From NCBI GenBank assembly GCA_037043235.1, contig JAWRVZ010000074.1, positions 1,201,501 to 1,265,500 of the forward strand: a stretch of DNA of 64,000 nt, written 5' to 3'. Below, piece after piece: positions 47,521 to 58,555 of this stretch. The stretch's first letter is position 1; each line of letters starts with the position of its first letter. Both the position numbers and the translations under genes were made by a program. The notes under the pieces were generated by a model. The model was not told the origin of the DNA. It ran no database searches and saw nothing but the letters and a program-made list of their open reading frames with translations. Source of the stretch: Rhodeus uyekii. Taxonomy: Eukaryota > Chordata > Actinopteri > Cypriniformes > Acheilognathidae.

Positions 47521-49778
47521 TAATGCTAATTAAATTACATTCTCTAAAGCACACCTTAGCTTAGGAGAATATAATAGTATTTTGGTCCATTGTGCATGTC
47601 CAAGTCCATGTGCAATGCTTGCACAAAACATTAATCGAAGCAGAAGGGCTGGTAGCATTGTTGATAGTGGATAAGGGCTGCTTATCGTCTTTGACACCTA
47701 ACGTACTACAAGTATTCATCACATTTCTCTTACTTCCTGTATTCAACCCACTGAATGTCTTGAGCATCAACATGATAGAGATGAAAATACTGCAGGCAGG
47801 AAACAATTGCTCGTTGGCATATAAGCGGAAGCATCTCATTTACACCAGTGGGATGCTGTTGCATACCACATACAGATCCATTTTATCAGGGCAAACTCAG
47901 GAGCGCAAACACAAATAACAGAAAAGGTCCTTTTCATGTCTTACAAAAGCCTTGGAAACTAAGGAATGTTGACAATACGATTCACATCTCACACAGACCC
48001 CTGGTGAATCTCAGAAAGCACTCATGCATCTCGATTTGAATTGGACCCCATGCACTGTGAAAACCCTATCAAAACAAAACCAAGAAAAGCTCTCAATAAA
48101 GATTCTCTTCAGAGTGGTTTATGTTTGGATATTGAATGTTTGGGTAATGTTTTTTTGTGTAAATGTTACTCAAAGCTGAAGGGTGGGGCTTCAAAGGAAC
48201 TTGGCTAATTGAGATGGAACATGAACGGGAAGCTATTGAAAGGGACACAACTATACTGAATACTATATACTGTGCAGTATGTGTGCAGACAGAAGGATTG
48301 TGCCCCACAGAGAACTCCATTCAAGGCACAGTTATTGAGCTTATATTAGGCGTTTATATGGGCAACCATAATTTGATTGAACATTTGATTTGATGTATCC
48401 ATGCAGCTGTTCTCTGAAGACAGAGAAAAATAACAACACAAATGAGGTACCAAATAAACAATTAAACTCTACTAAGTGAGAGCCAAGAGTAGACCATTAG
48501 ATGTAGGACAGGGGCAGTTGTGTAAAAGGAGTTAAAAGGATAGAACAGAAATTATCATCTATTTGGACAAGTGTCAAAGTCATTCCTAAGCTTATTATAA
48601 CAGCTTGCAACAGCCAGATTGCAACAACACAGAATATTCAGAACTGTTTCTTTATTTATTTCATTATATCCTCTGTTGTTATCTTCTTTGTATTTACTTC
48701 TGTTGTTCTTATTAATTTATATTTGTCCTATTCAAAACTACACCCTTTGTCATTTGATGCACATTTGCACATTTGTTGTTTGTTACATTCTATAGCAGAG
48801 GTAAGTCAACAGATTTCTTTCTCCATATCACAATTCCATGCAAAAGATGCATTAAATAATTAAGAATTATTTTATGTTTTTGAAATAAATCTTTTTGAAA
48901 GAAAGAAATCTCTAAATCTGAATTTATTTAAATCAAAGGGTTTAGCCCGGAAATAGGCGGGGCTTTAATCGGTATGTTATTTTCAATCATGCAATTGTTA
49001 TGGGTTGATCAGAAATTGTTATATTTATTGCTGATTAAAAAACTATTTACATGACAGCATCAGCATTGAGCTTCAGATCAATGGTTTTGATCACGATAAC
49101 AAACGAACAATATACAGAACAAATTTTGCAACAAATGAATACAACACATGCGGTTGCAATTATGAAGAAATCATAAGTAAAAAAAAACTGGTTAGAGCCA
49201 GCAGACGGTTAAAAAAAAGAAAAAAAATGGCATTCTACCAAGCACCGAACAAACCTCACGTTTACTAGAACTATACTGGCTAATAAGTACTACAAACAAA
49301 CCGAAATAAAAAACAAACCTGAAGCTGAAGAAACCCTAAACATTAACAGAAAAGACCCGCAAACCTAAGTGACTGAGGGAGAGACGGAGAGAGAGAGAGA
49401 GCTGTTCCCTTCTCAGCATTCTGCGCGTGAATGAGCAGGACAGAGCCGTGGGACGCAGCAAATCTGCATGTGTAGGGGAGGGACGCTGTGACTAGCCTAT
49501 CACAGAACGCAGACACAGTCAGCTACCCAATGAAGATTCTTATTCCATCTGAGCACAGATATTGACTCGTATTACTCGTATGATACACGTACTCGGCAAA
49601 AATGCTTTATCCGTACTGGATACTCGTTTCAGCCGAGTATCCGGCTCAACTCCAATAAACAGTAATATTTTGAAATATTACAATTTAACAGAACTGTTTT
49701 CTATGAAAGCGATAATCCACGACTAAATGTGCATTGTGAAATAAATTATTTTGATGAATAATGCTGAGGCAAAGAACC
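47521..49778. other. intron sequence, mostly unrecognised
   Basis: AT-rich DNA. About 49380-49640 is GC-richer, with a GA run and TACTCGG/CCGAGTATCCGG text that may be an old element; no ends were identified. Short frames at 47592-48393 are not recognisable. Confidence 0.45.
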
Positions 49779-50202
49779 TGTAATGGAACGTACTCACAGA
49801 CAGAGATCCAATAGTGTGTCTTTAATAAGAATAGTCTTAGTCAGGATAGTCAGGACAGGCAGAGAGCATACATAAACGATAATCCAGGCAAGGGTCAAAA
49901 AGGCAGGCAAACAGAATCAGAATCGTAGTACAGGCGGGGAAGTCAAGACAGGCAGATAACACTCACGAGCAATAATCCAAACAAGAGTCGGGGCCAGCAG
50001 ACAGAATCAGGAATGGGTAACAGCAGAACAGGTAAACAGACAGGGATATAAACGCTCGGAATTGTTAGCCACAGCAAAAAAAAAAAAAAAAAAATCTGCG
50101 ATGACAGTGCGTGTGTGTGAGTCTTTTATAGCTCATGTAATGGTTCGCAGCTGGTGCGATAATCAGTCCAATGAATGTCATCATGGGAAATGTAGTGTGC
50201 GT

Positions 50203-50205
<3 letters not shown>
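49779..50205 (-). mobile_element. Solo LTR, inverted relative to 60305-60752
   Basis: The minus-strand end CGTTCCATTACA lies at 49779. It shares with 60305-60752 the TATA region GCTATAAAAGACTC (about 50122-50135 here), the block CTACATTTCCCAT, and the sequence from the TATA to the tail (TGCCTGTACGAC-like). An A-run (50076-50094) and a GA array at the right end have eroded the element, so its outer end is not resolved. Confidence 0.75.

Positions 50206-50240
<35 letters not shown>
50206..50240. repeat. (GA)n microsatellite
   Basis: About 17 GA units at the edge of the solo LTR. Confidence 0.9.
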
Positions 50241-50244
<4 letters not shown>

Positions 50245-50420
50245 TGTGTATATTATGTGTGTGTTTGCCAGAGACAAAACTGTGTACTAAATTATATTGT
50301 CTTAGTGGGGACAATTTTGATCACCAAGAGGAAAATGTATTATATATCATACTAAGGTTATGCTTTATGAAAATGTAAAAATGCAGAAATCATTGTGTAT
50401 ATGGAAAGTCCCCACAAAAC

Positions 50421-50453
50421 CCCAATGTGTGTATGTGTGTGTGTGTGTGTGTA
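50421..50453. repeat. (GT)n microsatellite
   Basis: An array of GT dinucleotides with a short GTAT interruption, in ptpru intron sequence. Confidence 0.85.
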
Positions 50454-51229
50454 AGATTTAACTTCCTAGATTACCTACTACGTGATCTTGAAAGCAATAT
50501 TTCACAGTCATATTCTTGCCATGGTGTTGAACAAGGGTGGAATCTGATTTTCTACTCATAACTAAAGAAAGTAGTGAATAAGAACTCCACTGTACCTGGT
50601 TGTGTGGTGATAAATCAACATCTAATTCTAATCTAACCTTTTGAAACACAATAAAAGTCCCACAAGAAAGAGGAATATGGTCTGACCTTTCCTGAACACT
50701 TCAGTTGTGATGTCTGTCCAGACCTGTCTTCTGTTTGCACCACATGTTCTCCCTGCATAAGGATAAGTCTCTAGATGCACAAGAAATCCACTATCAATAA
50801 CTCTGGTGTGAATATTGGAAATCCAATCTGTACAGGACGAAAAAAGGGGCTTGGGACGACCAGCAGACTGGTGTCATTGCACTTAATCTGAAACGGTGTT
50901 TTGGTAATTCTGAAATGCCTGAGCAAAGTATCAAAGTGGTTAGGCATAATTACCTTCCGGAAATGTCTTACACAACTGCGATCCCAAACAGTAGAAATTT
51001 GCTTCAGAAAGCAAGATAACTTTGTGTTGCATCGTCATGCTCTGAGGCACAAGTAATTTATTATATACAAAATTATTATTTACAGTGGCTTCTCCTACTG
51101 CAGCAGCTTTCATTTTTCTTAGGGAAATGCAGCTCCAGTTTATCAGGAAGTGACTATTTTGTTTTCTTCGGTTCACTGGACGGAAACTGTGCTTTATTTA
51201 TGAATGTTTTGTTATATTCCATTTTTGTG
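50454..51229. other. intron sequence without recognised element
   Basis: No element or coding signal recognised. Confidence 0.6.
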
Positions 51230-51800
51230 CATTCAATCATTCCCTTTCGAGAGAAGTGTGTCAGCTGCTGATGCTATGGGGATGCATTAAAAACGACGCC
51301 ATGCTGACTAATACCTGCTTGATGTTCCCTAACTAACAGTATAAGCACTAAAGCTCAGAGGCCTCAGCCTGTCAGTGGACAAGCAGGTCCTTTGGTTCTG
51401 GCTGAAACCTCTGAGATTTGTGCTTAGATTGTTAGTTCGAGAACATCAAGCAGGCATTGGTCATAGCTTGGGCATAGATGGTATGGTGTCTCCATTGCGC
51501 CAGCAGCTGACACAGTGTAACACAGTGTTATATATGCAACCCAGTTCCCTGTGAAAGGGAACAAGAGGATGCATTTCACTTTGATGCTTCGGGGTTTGGT
51601 TGCACGTCCTCCTTCAGACAATACGAATTTGATTATGATGGGTCACTGCTTACAATGTCATCACGCTTTGTCGGCCAATGTATGATTGTGTAGTTGTGCA
51701 CGTAACTCAGACAGGGCACATCCTCACAGCATCAGTTGCTGACGCAATTCAAAATCACATTCCTTTTCTCAGGGAACCGTGGTTACATACGTAAACCTAG
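51230..51800. mobile_element. Possible DIRS-type terminal fragment
   Basis: The edges ATTCCCTTTCGAGAGAAGTG and CAGGGAACCGTGGTTACATA then CGTAAACCTAGG resemble the ends seen beside the DIRS relic at 34.4 kb. It has repeated inner blocks (CAGCTGCTGATGC; CATCAGTTGCTGACGC). No coding part; the assignment is tentative. Confidence 0.35.
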
Positions 51801-51953
51801 GTGTTTTCAAGTAGAGTGACCTATTACCTCAATTAATAGATTTATTTGTGCTCTGCTTGCTAAGCTGTTTTTTGTTTTTGTTTTTACTATTGTGGTGATG
51901 GAGATGATTTGGAAATCCATTGCCGCTTGTACATATTGTATGTATTTCTTATT

Positions 51954-51954
<1 letters not shown>

Positions 51955-52045
<91 letters not shown>
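51955..52045. repeat. (AT)n microsatellite
   Basis: About 45 uninterrupted AT dinucleotides; the Ile-Tyr repeat frames across it are artefacts. Confidence 0.95.
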
Positions 52046-52048
<3 letters not shown>

Positions 52049-52656
52049 TTCTTTTTCTTATTTGTACACTTCAGTCCATCACCTATGTAACCAATTAACA
52101 CTTAACTTAATTACTTTTCTGTATTTTTCCATAGAATAAGGATGAGTATTGTCCACACTTCTCACCAGATAGAATATGTTATCAGAATGTTTTGGGAAGA
52201 CTTTCTGTTGATAGGAGAATGAGCTGAGTTCAGCCTTGGAGAAGCTGTGTATCTTTATGTGTGTGTGTGTTAATATGGTCTGTATTGGTGAGGTGATTAA
52301 CTGGCACCATAAGGAGATGGAATGACTTGTTTTTCTCGACAAGCCACGTGTAAGGTCACCCATGTGATCAATGAAGATATGCTTCAGACTTTCTGCTATT
52401 GTGTGGAAAATTACTAGTTTTGATAATCTTTCTTTCTTTCTTAGCCAATCAGAATAATTTAACCGTCATCATTGATGTAGTTAGTACCCTCTGTTAGAGT
52501 AGAATTGCTGTAACAATGTTATTTTATGGGGGGCGGCCTATGAACTCCTTGTGAGACCTGAAGCTGGCTTCTGCTGATGAAACTGCAAACTAAACTTCAC
52601 TAAAATGTCTTCTACTGACTGCACTTCTGACTCCTGGTCTTCATTCAACATATCTG
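52046..52656. other. intron sequence without recognised element
   Basis: No element recognised before the left end of the Harbinger-like element. Confidence 0.55.
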
Positions 52657-52907
52657 GGGTCTCATTTATAAAGCATGCGTACGCACAAAACGGGACTGGA
52701 AACGTACGTACGCCAGTTCCAACGCAAAGGTTGAGATCTATAAAAACAAACTTGACGGGAATATTTGCATACCAGCACGCAAACTGTGACACATGCGTAC
52801 GAACATTTTGGAGACGGAGCAGTTTTGGCGACAACCGATGGTGAGCTGAGGGATTGACAGTAGAAATAATGAAATTAAACACATTGAACTTGAAAAGTTG
52901 TGCTTAT

Positions 52908-53830
52908 TATGCAAGCCAGTTTCCACCATGGTTGAGAAAGGGGAAAAAGAGAAACTTACTTGAAATAATGACTTAACTTCTCTGTTTCTCCGCATGGTCA
53001 AAGCGTGTAAATGCGAGATCACAGCAAACATGACACGTTCTGTAAAAACTGCTGTCTTAGTTAAAGTCCGTGTAATATATAAAATGCAATCTCTAGCAAC
53101 ATGAATTATAAATTATCAGTATATTTTGCACACTTTTCCATGTGCATTGGAAGGCATGGAAGTGGAACAGAATTAAAGCGAGGCGAGGTGGTTATTAAGC
53201 GAGGCGGTTACCATGATATCGATGAAAACATCAAAAATACACGATTTACAAAACTATCGGATTAACGCTGAATTTATTCGTTAGGTTTATTCGTTAGGTT
53301 TAAGTGTAACGTCTTCATAAAATGCATGGGTACATGTGTTAATATTAATGCGAATTTCGCGAATGCTCTTTGATGTGCAGGTTCATCATAAAGAGTCACT
53401 ATAATACAATAAAATACTATACAATAATATAATACATCTTATATAACAAATATATTTGTTATATATGTAACAAATTGTATATACTAATTCCTCTGTTTGA
53501 AATCCATGGATCACTGTGCTGCTGCTTGTTCATACACAAAAATACAAACGAATAAAATATTAAATACTATGGAATCCCCTCTTATATACTGATAATTTAT
53601 CTTTCATGTTCTTTAATTATATTATTTATTATCACACTGACTTTAACAGCTGTTTACAGAACATGTCATGTTTGCTGTGATCTCGCATTTACACGCTTTG
53701 ACCATGCGAAGCGCAAGAAGGTAAGTCATTATTTCGAGAATGTTTCTCGTTATTTTGAGATACTAAGTGTTTTTTTTTTTTTTTACTGTTTTTTTTTTTT
53801 CAACTGTGGTGGAAACAGACTTCCATACGC
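52908..53830. repeat. Long imperfect inverted repeat inside the Harbinger-like element
   Basis: The arms 52908-53047 and 53653-53830 are reverse complements. The core GCATGGTCAAAGCGTGTAAA then TGCGAGATCACAGCAAACAT is near-perfect over about 58 bp. Outer parts also pair (AGTTTCCACCA; AAATAATGACTTA), with T-runs inserted in the right arm. The loop is about 600 bp. Confidence 0.85.
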
Positions 53831-53924
53831 ATATAGACCTATCCATATAACCATTAACATACAAATCGCTTTCAATCCTCATTATGTAGGATAAAACGTC
53901 CTATAAAACATGCATGTCCTTCTC

Positions 53925-56900
53925 CTTCTTGGCTCCGTCTGTCTAGATAGACAATGGATGTGCCCGGTTTAGGTCAATCTGATGGTGAACAGCGTCGGCT
54001 GTGGCTAAACAGGCCGATCCGTGAATGGCAGTCTTTAGCACACTTCCTACACTGAAAGTCTGATGACTGCGGCTGGTATGTCATAGTTTTCACTTTCCTA
54101 CATTCTCTCATGTCCGACCACAGTTTGAGTCTCTTTCCCTCAGCAGTGTTGAGACCAGCACGTACTATGCTTCGCCATGCGTCGCGGTCTGCAGCAACCT
54201 CTTCCCACTTGCCGACGCTGATGTCAGCCGATTTCAGGTCACGCTTACAGACGTCTTTGTAGCGCAGTGTGGGACGTCCTTTTGGCCGGGAACCTGTAGC
54301 CAGTTCTCCGTAGAACATGTCTTTGGGGATGCGACCATCCTTCATGCGATGGACATGTCCTAGCCATCGTAGGCGGCGTTGTGAGAGGAGGGTGAACATG
54401 CTGGGCAGCTTTACTCTGTCAAGAACCTCTGCGTTGGTCACTCTGTCTTGCCATGTAATACCCAGGATCCTCCTCAGGCACCGCAGATGGAATCTGTTCA
54501 GGCGGTGCTCTTGTCGTGAGTAGGTGGTCCAGGACTCGCTGCCGTAGAGCAGTGTGCTCAGAACGCAGGCTCTGTACACTGCAACCTTGGTGACTGTGGT
54601 CAGCTTGTTATTTTCCCACACTCTCTTTGTCAGCTTGGACATGGCAGCAGCAGCTTTTCCTATGCGTTTGTTGAGCTCAGGGTCCAGCGAGAGGATGCTT
54701 GTAACAGTTGAGCCCAGATAGGTGAACTGCTCTACCACCTGCAGCGTGTGGTCCCCGATGTTGATGATGGGAGTTTCGCTGACGTCCTGCCCCATGATCT
54801 CTGTCTTCTTTAGACTGATGGTCAGGCCGAATTCTCTGCATGCATGTGCCATGCGGTCGATTTGCCTCTGGAGCCCTGACTGTGTGTGAGAAACGAGGGC
54901 GGCATCGTCAGCAAAGAGCATTTCCTGGATCAGGATGCGGCGCACTTTGGTCTTCGCTCGGAGGCGTGCCAGATTGAAGAGTTTGCAGTCTGATCTGGTT
55001 TGTAGGTAGACTCCATCATCAGATTCTCGGAACGCGTACGACAATACGAGGGAAAAGAAGATTCCAAAGAGTGTCGGGGCGAGAACGCAGCCTTGCTTTA
55101 CACCGCTGCGAATAGGGAAAGGTGCAGAGGATGAACCATCAAAGTTTACTGTGCCCTGCATGTCTTTGTGGAAGGACGTAACTATGCTGAGCAACTTTGG
55201 GGGGCACCCAATCCTTTCAAGGAGCGTGAAGAGGCCCTTCCTGCTCACTAGGTCAAACGCCTTGGTAAGATCAATAAAGGCAATGTATAGGGGCTGTTTT
55301 TGCTCTCTGCTTTTCTCCTGTAGTTGTCTTAAGGAGAATATCATGTCTGTGGTAGATCTCTCTGCTCTGAAACCACACTGGGATTCTGGATAGACTCTCT
55401 CAGCAAGTGCTTGTAGTCTCTTTAGTACCACCTTGGCGAAGGCCTTGCCGATGATGCTGAGTAGGGATATTCCTCTGTAGTTGTTACAGTCGCTGCGGTC
55501 GCCTTTGTTCTTGTACAGCGTGACGATGTTCGCATCTCGCATGTCTTGGGGAACCGTCCCTTCCATCCAACACTGGCAGAGTAGCTCATGAAGGTGGTTA
55601 AGTAGAGCTGGCTTTCCGCACTGAATCACCTCTGCTGGAATGCCGTCTGAGCCTGGTGCTTTCCCATGCGCCAGCGAGTCGATGGCTTTGCTAAGCTCTT
55701 CCACTGATGGGGGTAAGTCTAGCTCTTCCATGACAGGCATGGGTGGGATGTTGTTGACAGCTTTTTCGGTGACAATGGTCTCTGTAGAGTAGAGGTCTTG
55801 GTAGTGTTCGGCCCACCTCTCCATCTGCTTGTCACGGTCACTGATGACTTCACCGTCCCTGGACTTGAGTGGAGCGATCTTGCTGATGGTGGGGCCGAAA
55901 GCTTTCTTTATTCCTTCGTACATGCCATGTATGTTACCTCTGTCAGCGCAGGTCTGGATTATCTGACACAGGTTCTGCCAGTAGTCATTTGCACATCGTC
56001 TTGCAATCCTCTGAGTGTTGTTTCTGGCTGTTCTTAGAGCTGCGAGGTTCCTTGCAGATGGATCATTTTTATAGGCAATCAGGGCTTCTCTTTTGGCTGT
56101 GGTGGCAGGTTCCATTTCTGCCTGGTGAGTTTCAAACCAGTCCTGATTTTTTCTTTCTTTCTTTCCCCAGACTTGAATGGCGGTGTTGTAGACTGCATTT
56201 CGTATCCGCTGCCATTTCTCTTCTAGTGTTAGGGCTGTGTTGCCTTCCAGGGCATCTTGTAACTGGGCGACAAGTTTTGTGCGTGACTCAGGGTTTGACG
56301 CTCGCGCGATATTGATACGAGGGCGGCCTTTCTGCTTGGTGTGGTGGATCTTCTTTGGTAGTAATCTCAGTTTGCTGCACACCAAGGAATGGTCTGTGTC
56401 GCAGTCGGCGCTCTGGTAACTACGTGTGACGAGCACACTGTTAAGCACAGCTCTTCTGGTGATGATCATGTCCAGTTGGTGCCAGTGTCCGGATCTTGGA
56501 TGCCGCCAGGAGACCTTGTGTTGGGGCTTTGTGTTGAAGAACGTGTTGGTGATACACAGCTTGCGAAAGGAGCAAAGCTCCAGCAGCCTCTGTCCGTTTT
56601 CGTTCATTTTGCCAACACCAAAGTGACCTAAGCAGTCTGGCCATGAGCTGTGTTCTGCGCCAACTCGGGCGTTGAAGTCGCCTAGCAAGATGATATGCTC
56701 GGTCTCTGGGATCTTGTTGATGATGTTATCCAGATCCTCGTAGAACTGATCTTTCATTTCCTGTGGAGAGCATAAAGTTGGTGCATAAGTGCTAATGATG
56801 TTGACTATGCCAGAGGAGGTCGACAGGCAGAGAGAAAGGATGCGCTCTGAGCCGCCGGTAGGAGAGACTATCATGGGTAGCAGGCTGTTCTTCACTGCAA

Positions 56901-57780
56901 AACCGACGCCGTGCAGACGAGGTTCCTCGATGGATCTGCCCTGCCAGAAGAAGGTATAATCGCTTTCCCGCAGCATTCCATCTGCAGCTAGCCTGGTCTC
57001 TTGCAGTGCCGCTATGTCAATGTTGAGTCGCCTCAACTCAGAGTCGATGACTGCGGTCTTCCTGCAGTCGTTGATCTGTTGCAGATCGTCGGAAAGTCCT
57101 GGACTCATAGTTCTAACGTTCCAGGTGGCCAGTCGTAAGACTGAGGGTTTCTTTTTCTTTTGTTTTTTGCCTGGTGCGGTAATTGCTGTCTGCTTGTCGA
57201 TGATGATCTATGCTCCAAGCACCCATTGAAGCAGGCAGACAGTGGCGGATCAGCACCCAATTGACCGGGGGCTGCCCAGTTTGGGGCGGGCGGTAGCTGA
57301 TCAGTGAGGTGCAATGACCTCTCCCACCGTCGGAGGCAACCCGTAGCGCCCGATCCTTACGCCAATCAGGTGAGGCTTATAACTCGTAACTGCTGCCTCC
57401 CATGTTGTTTCTGCTGCATAGCAGCACCAGAGTGACCTCTCCGGGGCACAATGCCTGGGCGAAGCTTATGGAGACCCTGAGATGCCCAATCACCAGAATC
57501 TCCCTCTCTGCCTTACTAGTGGGGTCCGAAGGAGTGCAGCACTACATTTGGCACCAGTTTGGCTGCAGGAGTTGCCGGAAAGATGACAATAGTCATTTCA
57601 ACCGCCTTAGGACACCACTCCGGATTTTTTCAGGTTTACTCCTTAGCCTTTTCCTCTCCCGAGGATACCCACAAGGCAGTGGGAGACTCGTGGAAGGCGG
57701 GAACGTCTCTCTTCCCGTACAGGCCCAGAAAACCTGCCCACTGCCTGTCGCAGTCCACATGTCCACAATAGCAATTTATA
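53925..57780 (-). mobile_element. Nearly complete non-LTR retrotransposon
   Basis: The minus-strand LINE runs from a 5' region ending near 57780 to a 3' region ending near 53925. It contains one long intact frame (53974-57108) and a 5' leader of about 670 bp with higher GC content than the surrounding intron. It interrupts the Harbinger-like element and is therefore younger. Exact ends and target duplication could not be fixed by eye. Confidence 0.85.
53974..57108 (-). CDS. LINE polyprotein: endonuclease, reverse transcriptase, zinc finger
   Basis: An open frame of 1044 codons from the first ATG. An APE-type endonuclease occupies residues 1-245: LQETR near 36-40, LLGDFNARVG near 140-149, DTDHSLV near 236-242. 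A linker follows, then the reverse transcriptase at about 490-790: YKNKGDRSDCNNYRGISLLS, SQCGFRAERSTTDMIFSLRQ, AFIDLTKAFDLVSRKGLF (motif A), SGVKQGCVLAPTLFGIFF (motif B) and MLFADDAALVSHT (catalytic FADD near 731-734). The C-terminal region has LLYGSESW and ILGITWQDRVTN and ends in a finger CRKCAKDCHSRIGLFSHSRR C near 1019-1039. The frame is also open upstream of the ATG, reading KKKKPSVLRLATWNVRTM, back to a TAG near 57210. The native protein therefore probably began further 5'. All visible catalytic residues are present. It is related to the relic at 2392-4670. Clade not assigned. Confidence 0.92.
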   Translation of the reverse strand: MSPGLSDDLQQINDCRKTAVIDSELRRLNIDIAALQETRLAADGMLRESDYTFFWQGRSIEEPRLHGVGFAVKNSLLPMIVSPTGGSERILSLCLSTSSGIVNIISTYAPTLCSPQEMKDQFYEDLDNIINKIPETEHIILLGDFNARVGAEHSSWPDCLGHFGVGKMNENGQRLLELCSFRKLCITNTFFNTKPQHKVSWRHPRSGHWHQLDMIITRRAVLNSVLVTRSYQSADCDTDHSLVCSKLRLLPKKIHHTKQKGRPRINIARASNPESRTKLVAQLQDALEGNTALTLEEKWQRIRNAVYNTAIQVWGKKERKNQDWFETHQAEMEPATTAKREALIAYKNDPSARNLAALRTARNNTQRIARRCANDYWQNLCQIIQTCADRGNIHGMYEGIKKAFGPTISKIAPLKSRDGEVISDRDKQMERWAEHYQDLYSTETIVTEKAVNNIPPMPVMEELDLPPSVEELSKAIDSLAHGKAPGSDGIPAEVIQCGKPALLNHLHELLCQCWMEGTVPQDMRDANIVTLYKNKGDRSDCNNYRGISLLSIIGKAFAKVVLKRLQALAERVYPESQCGFRAERSTTDMIFSLRQLQEKSREQKQPLYIAFIDLTKAFDLVSRKGLFTLLERIGCPPKLLSIVTSFHKDMQGTVNFDGSSSAPFPIRSGVKQGCVLAPTLFGIFFSLVLSYAFRESDDGVYLQTRSDCKLFNLARLRAKTKVRRILIQEMLFADDAALVSHTQSGLQRQIDRMAHACREFGLTISLKKTEIMGQDVSETPIINIGDHTLQVVEQFTYLGSTVTSILSLDPELNKRIGKAAAAMSKLTKRVWENNKLTTVTKVAVYRACVLSTLLYGSESWTTYSRQEHRLNRFHLRCLRRILGITWQDRVTNAEVLDRVKLPSMFTLLSQRRLRWLGHVHRMKDGRIPKDMFYGELATGSRPKGRPTLRYKDVCKRDLKSADISVGKWEEVAADRDAWRSIVRAGLNTAEGKRLKLWSDMRECRKVKTMTYQPQSSDFQCRKCAKDCHSRIGLFSHSRRCSPSD

Positions 57781-58046
57781 TAAATAAACGGTAATAAATG
57801 ATTAAATAAAAGTGTATAAATTTAATTTATTTTACTTTCACTTGCTAATGATCTATGGGTTTATGTGCATTGTCTGATTGGTATGAGCAGGTATAAAGGA
57901 TTTAATGTGATCGCTGTAAACATAAATAATACGGTGACACCCCTGCATCTTCGGCATGATAGATGCGCTGGCATTGCTGGAGGACTATGCCAATGGCAAC
58001 ACACCCTGTCAGTGACTGGCGAGACTTTTTTCCCCCCACTTTTAAG

Positions 58047-58265
58047 TCAGTCCTCTTCTTTTTTTATTTTGGGAACCGTCTGGTAAGCTGAACCAACTGC
58101 ATTTACAGCGGCTGTCACATGCTGCCATTCCACACTTTTTTTGTGTGTGTTAGTGACGCCAATACTATGGCTACCAAACAAAATAAATGTCCTTTCCTCC
58201 ACCTCTGTCACAAGAACCTCTGTTTCCGTGTCTGTGAAATTTCCATTGGTGCCATTTTTATGCAT
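58047..58265 (-). pseudogene. Myb/SANT-like protein fragment of the Harbinger-like element
   Basis: The minus-strand frame reads MHKNGTNGNFTDTETEVLVT, EVEERTFILFGSHSIGVTNT, HKKSVEWQHVTAAVNAVGSA and YQTVPKIKKEED, then stops. The pattern FT--E-EVLV-EV, LFG-HS-G-TN-KKS-EWQ-V--AVNAVGS and TV--IKK is that of the Myb/SANT-like DNA-binding proteins encoded by Harbinger transposons; NAIF1 is the domesticated vertebrate relative. The frame stops just after IKK, where intact proteins continue with a K-W--IK-EAKKR helix. The copy is therefore truncated, and it lies next to the LINE insertion. Confidence 0.8.
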
Positions 58266-58555
58266 AAAGAACCTCTTGCTCCTTTATATCAATATGCATG
58301 GAATTATTATAATAATCATGAGCTGATTTGCATGGGCTATATATGGTTGAAAGGGGGCAGGTAAAGGGTGGGATGTCGATTTTTTTTCACGTGCACAAAT
58401 TATCAGTTAGTGATTTATAAATCGAAAACTGCGTGCAGGTGTGCGTGCGCACGGTTTTATAAGTCTCAATTTTTGTTTGCGAACGCCATTTTTTGCTCTT
58501 GGGCGCACGTAAACTTTTAGTAAGGATCCTATGCACAGTTTTATAAATGAGACCC

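Larger units (their letters stand above)
52657..58555. mobile_element. PIF/Harbinger-like transposon carrying a LINE
   Basis: The inverted ends GGGTCTCATTTATAAA (left) and its exact reverse (right) are flanked by the 3-bp duplication CTG (52654-52656 and 58556-58558). A 3-bp duplication and a Myb/SANT-like accessory gene (58047-58265) are both hallmarks of PIF/Harbinger elements. A LINE of about 3.85 kb (53925-57780) sits inside it. The DDE transposase gene was not found and has probably been lost. The left part contains a large inverted repeat (52908-53047 against 53653-53830). Confidence 0.82.

Noticed and set aside
51892..52139. Ile-Tyr repeat proteins of 68-76 residues
   Set aside because: They are read through an AT dinucleotide array.
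52538..53031. Minus-strand frames of 114 and 97 residues
   Set aside because: They span the left end and one arm of the inverted repeat in the Harbinger-like element; no transposase motif was found.
57402..57794. 130-residue plus-strand frame
   Set aside because: It is antisense to the 5' leader of the minus-strand LINE and shows no recognisable domain.
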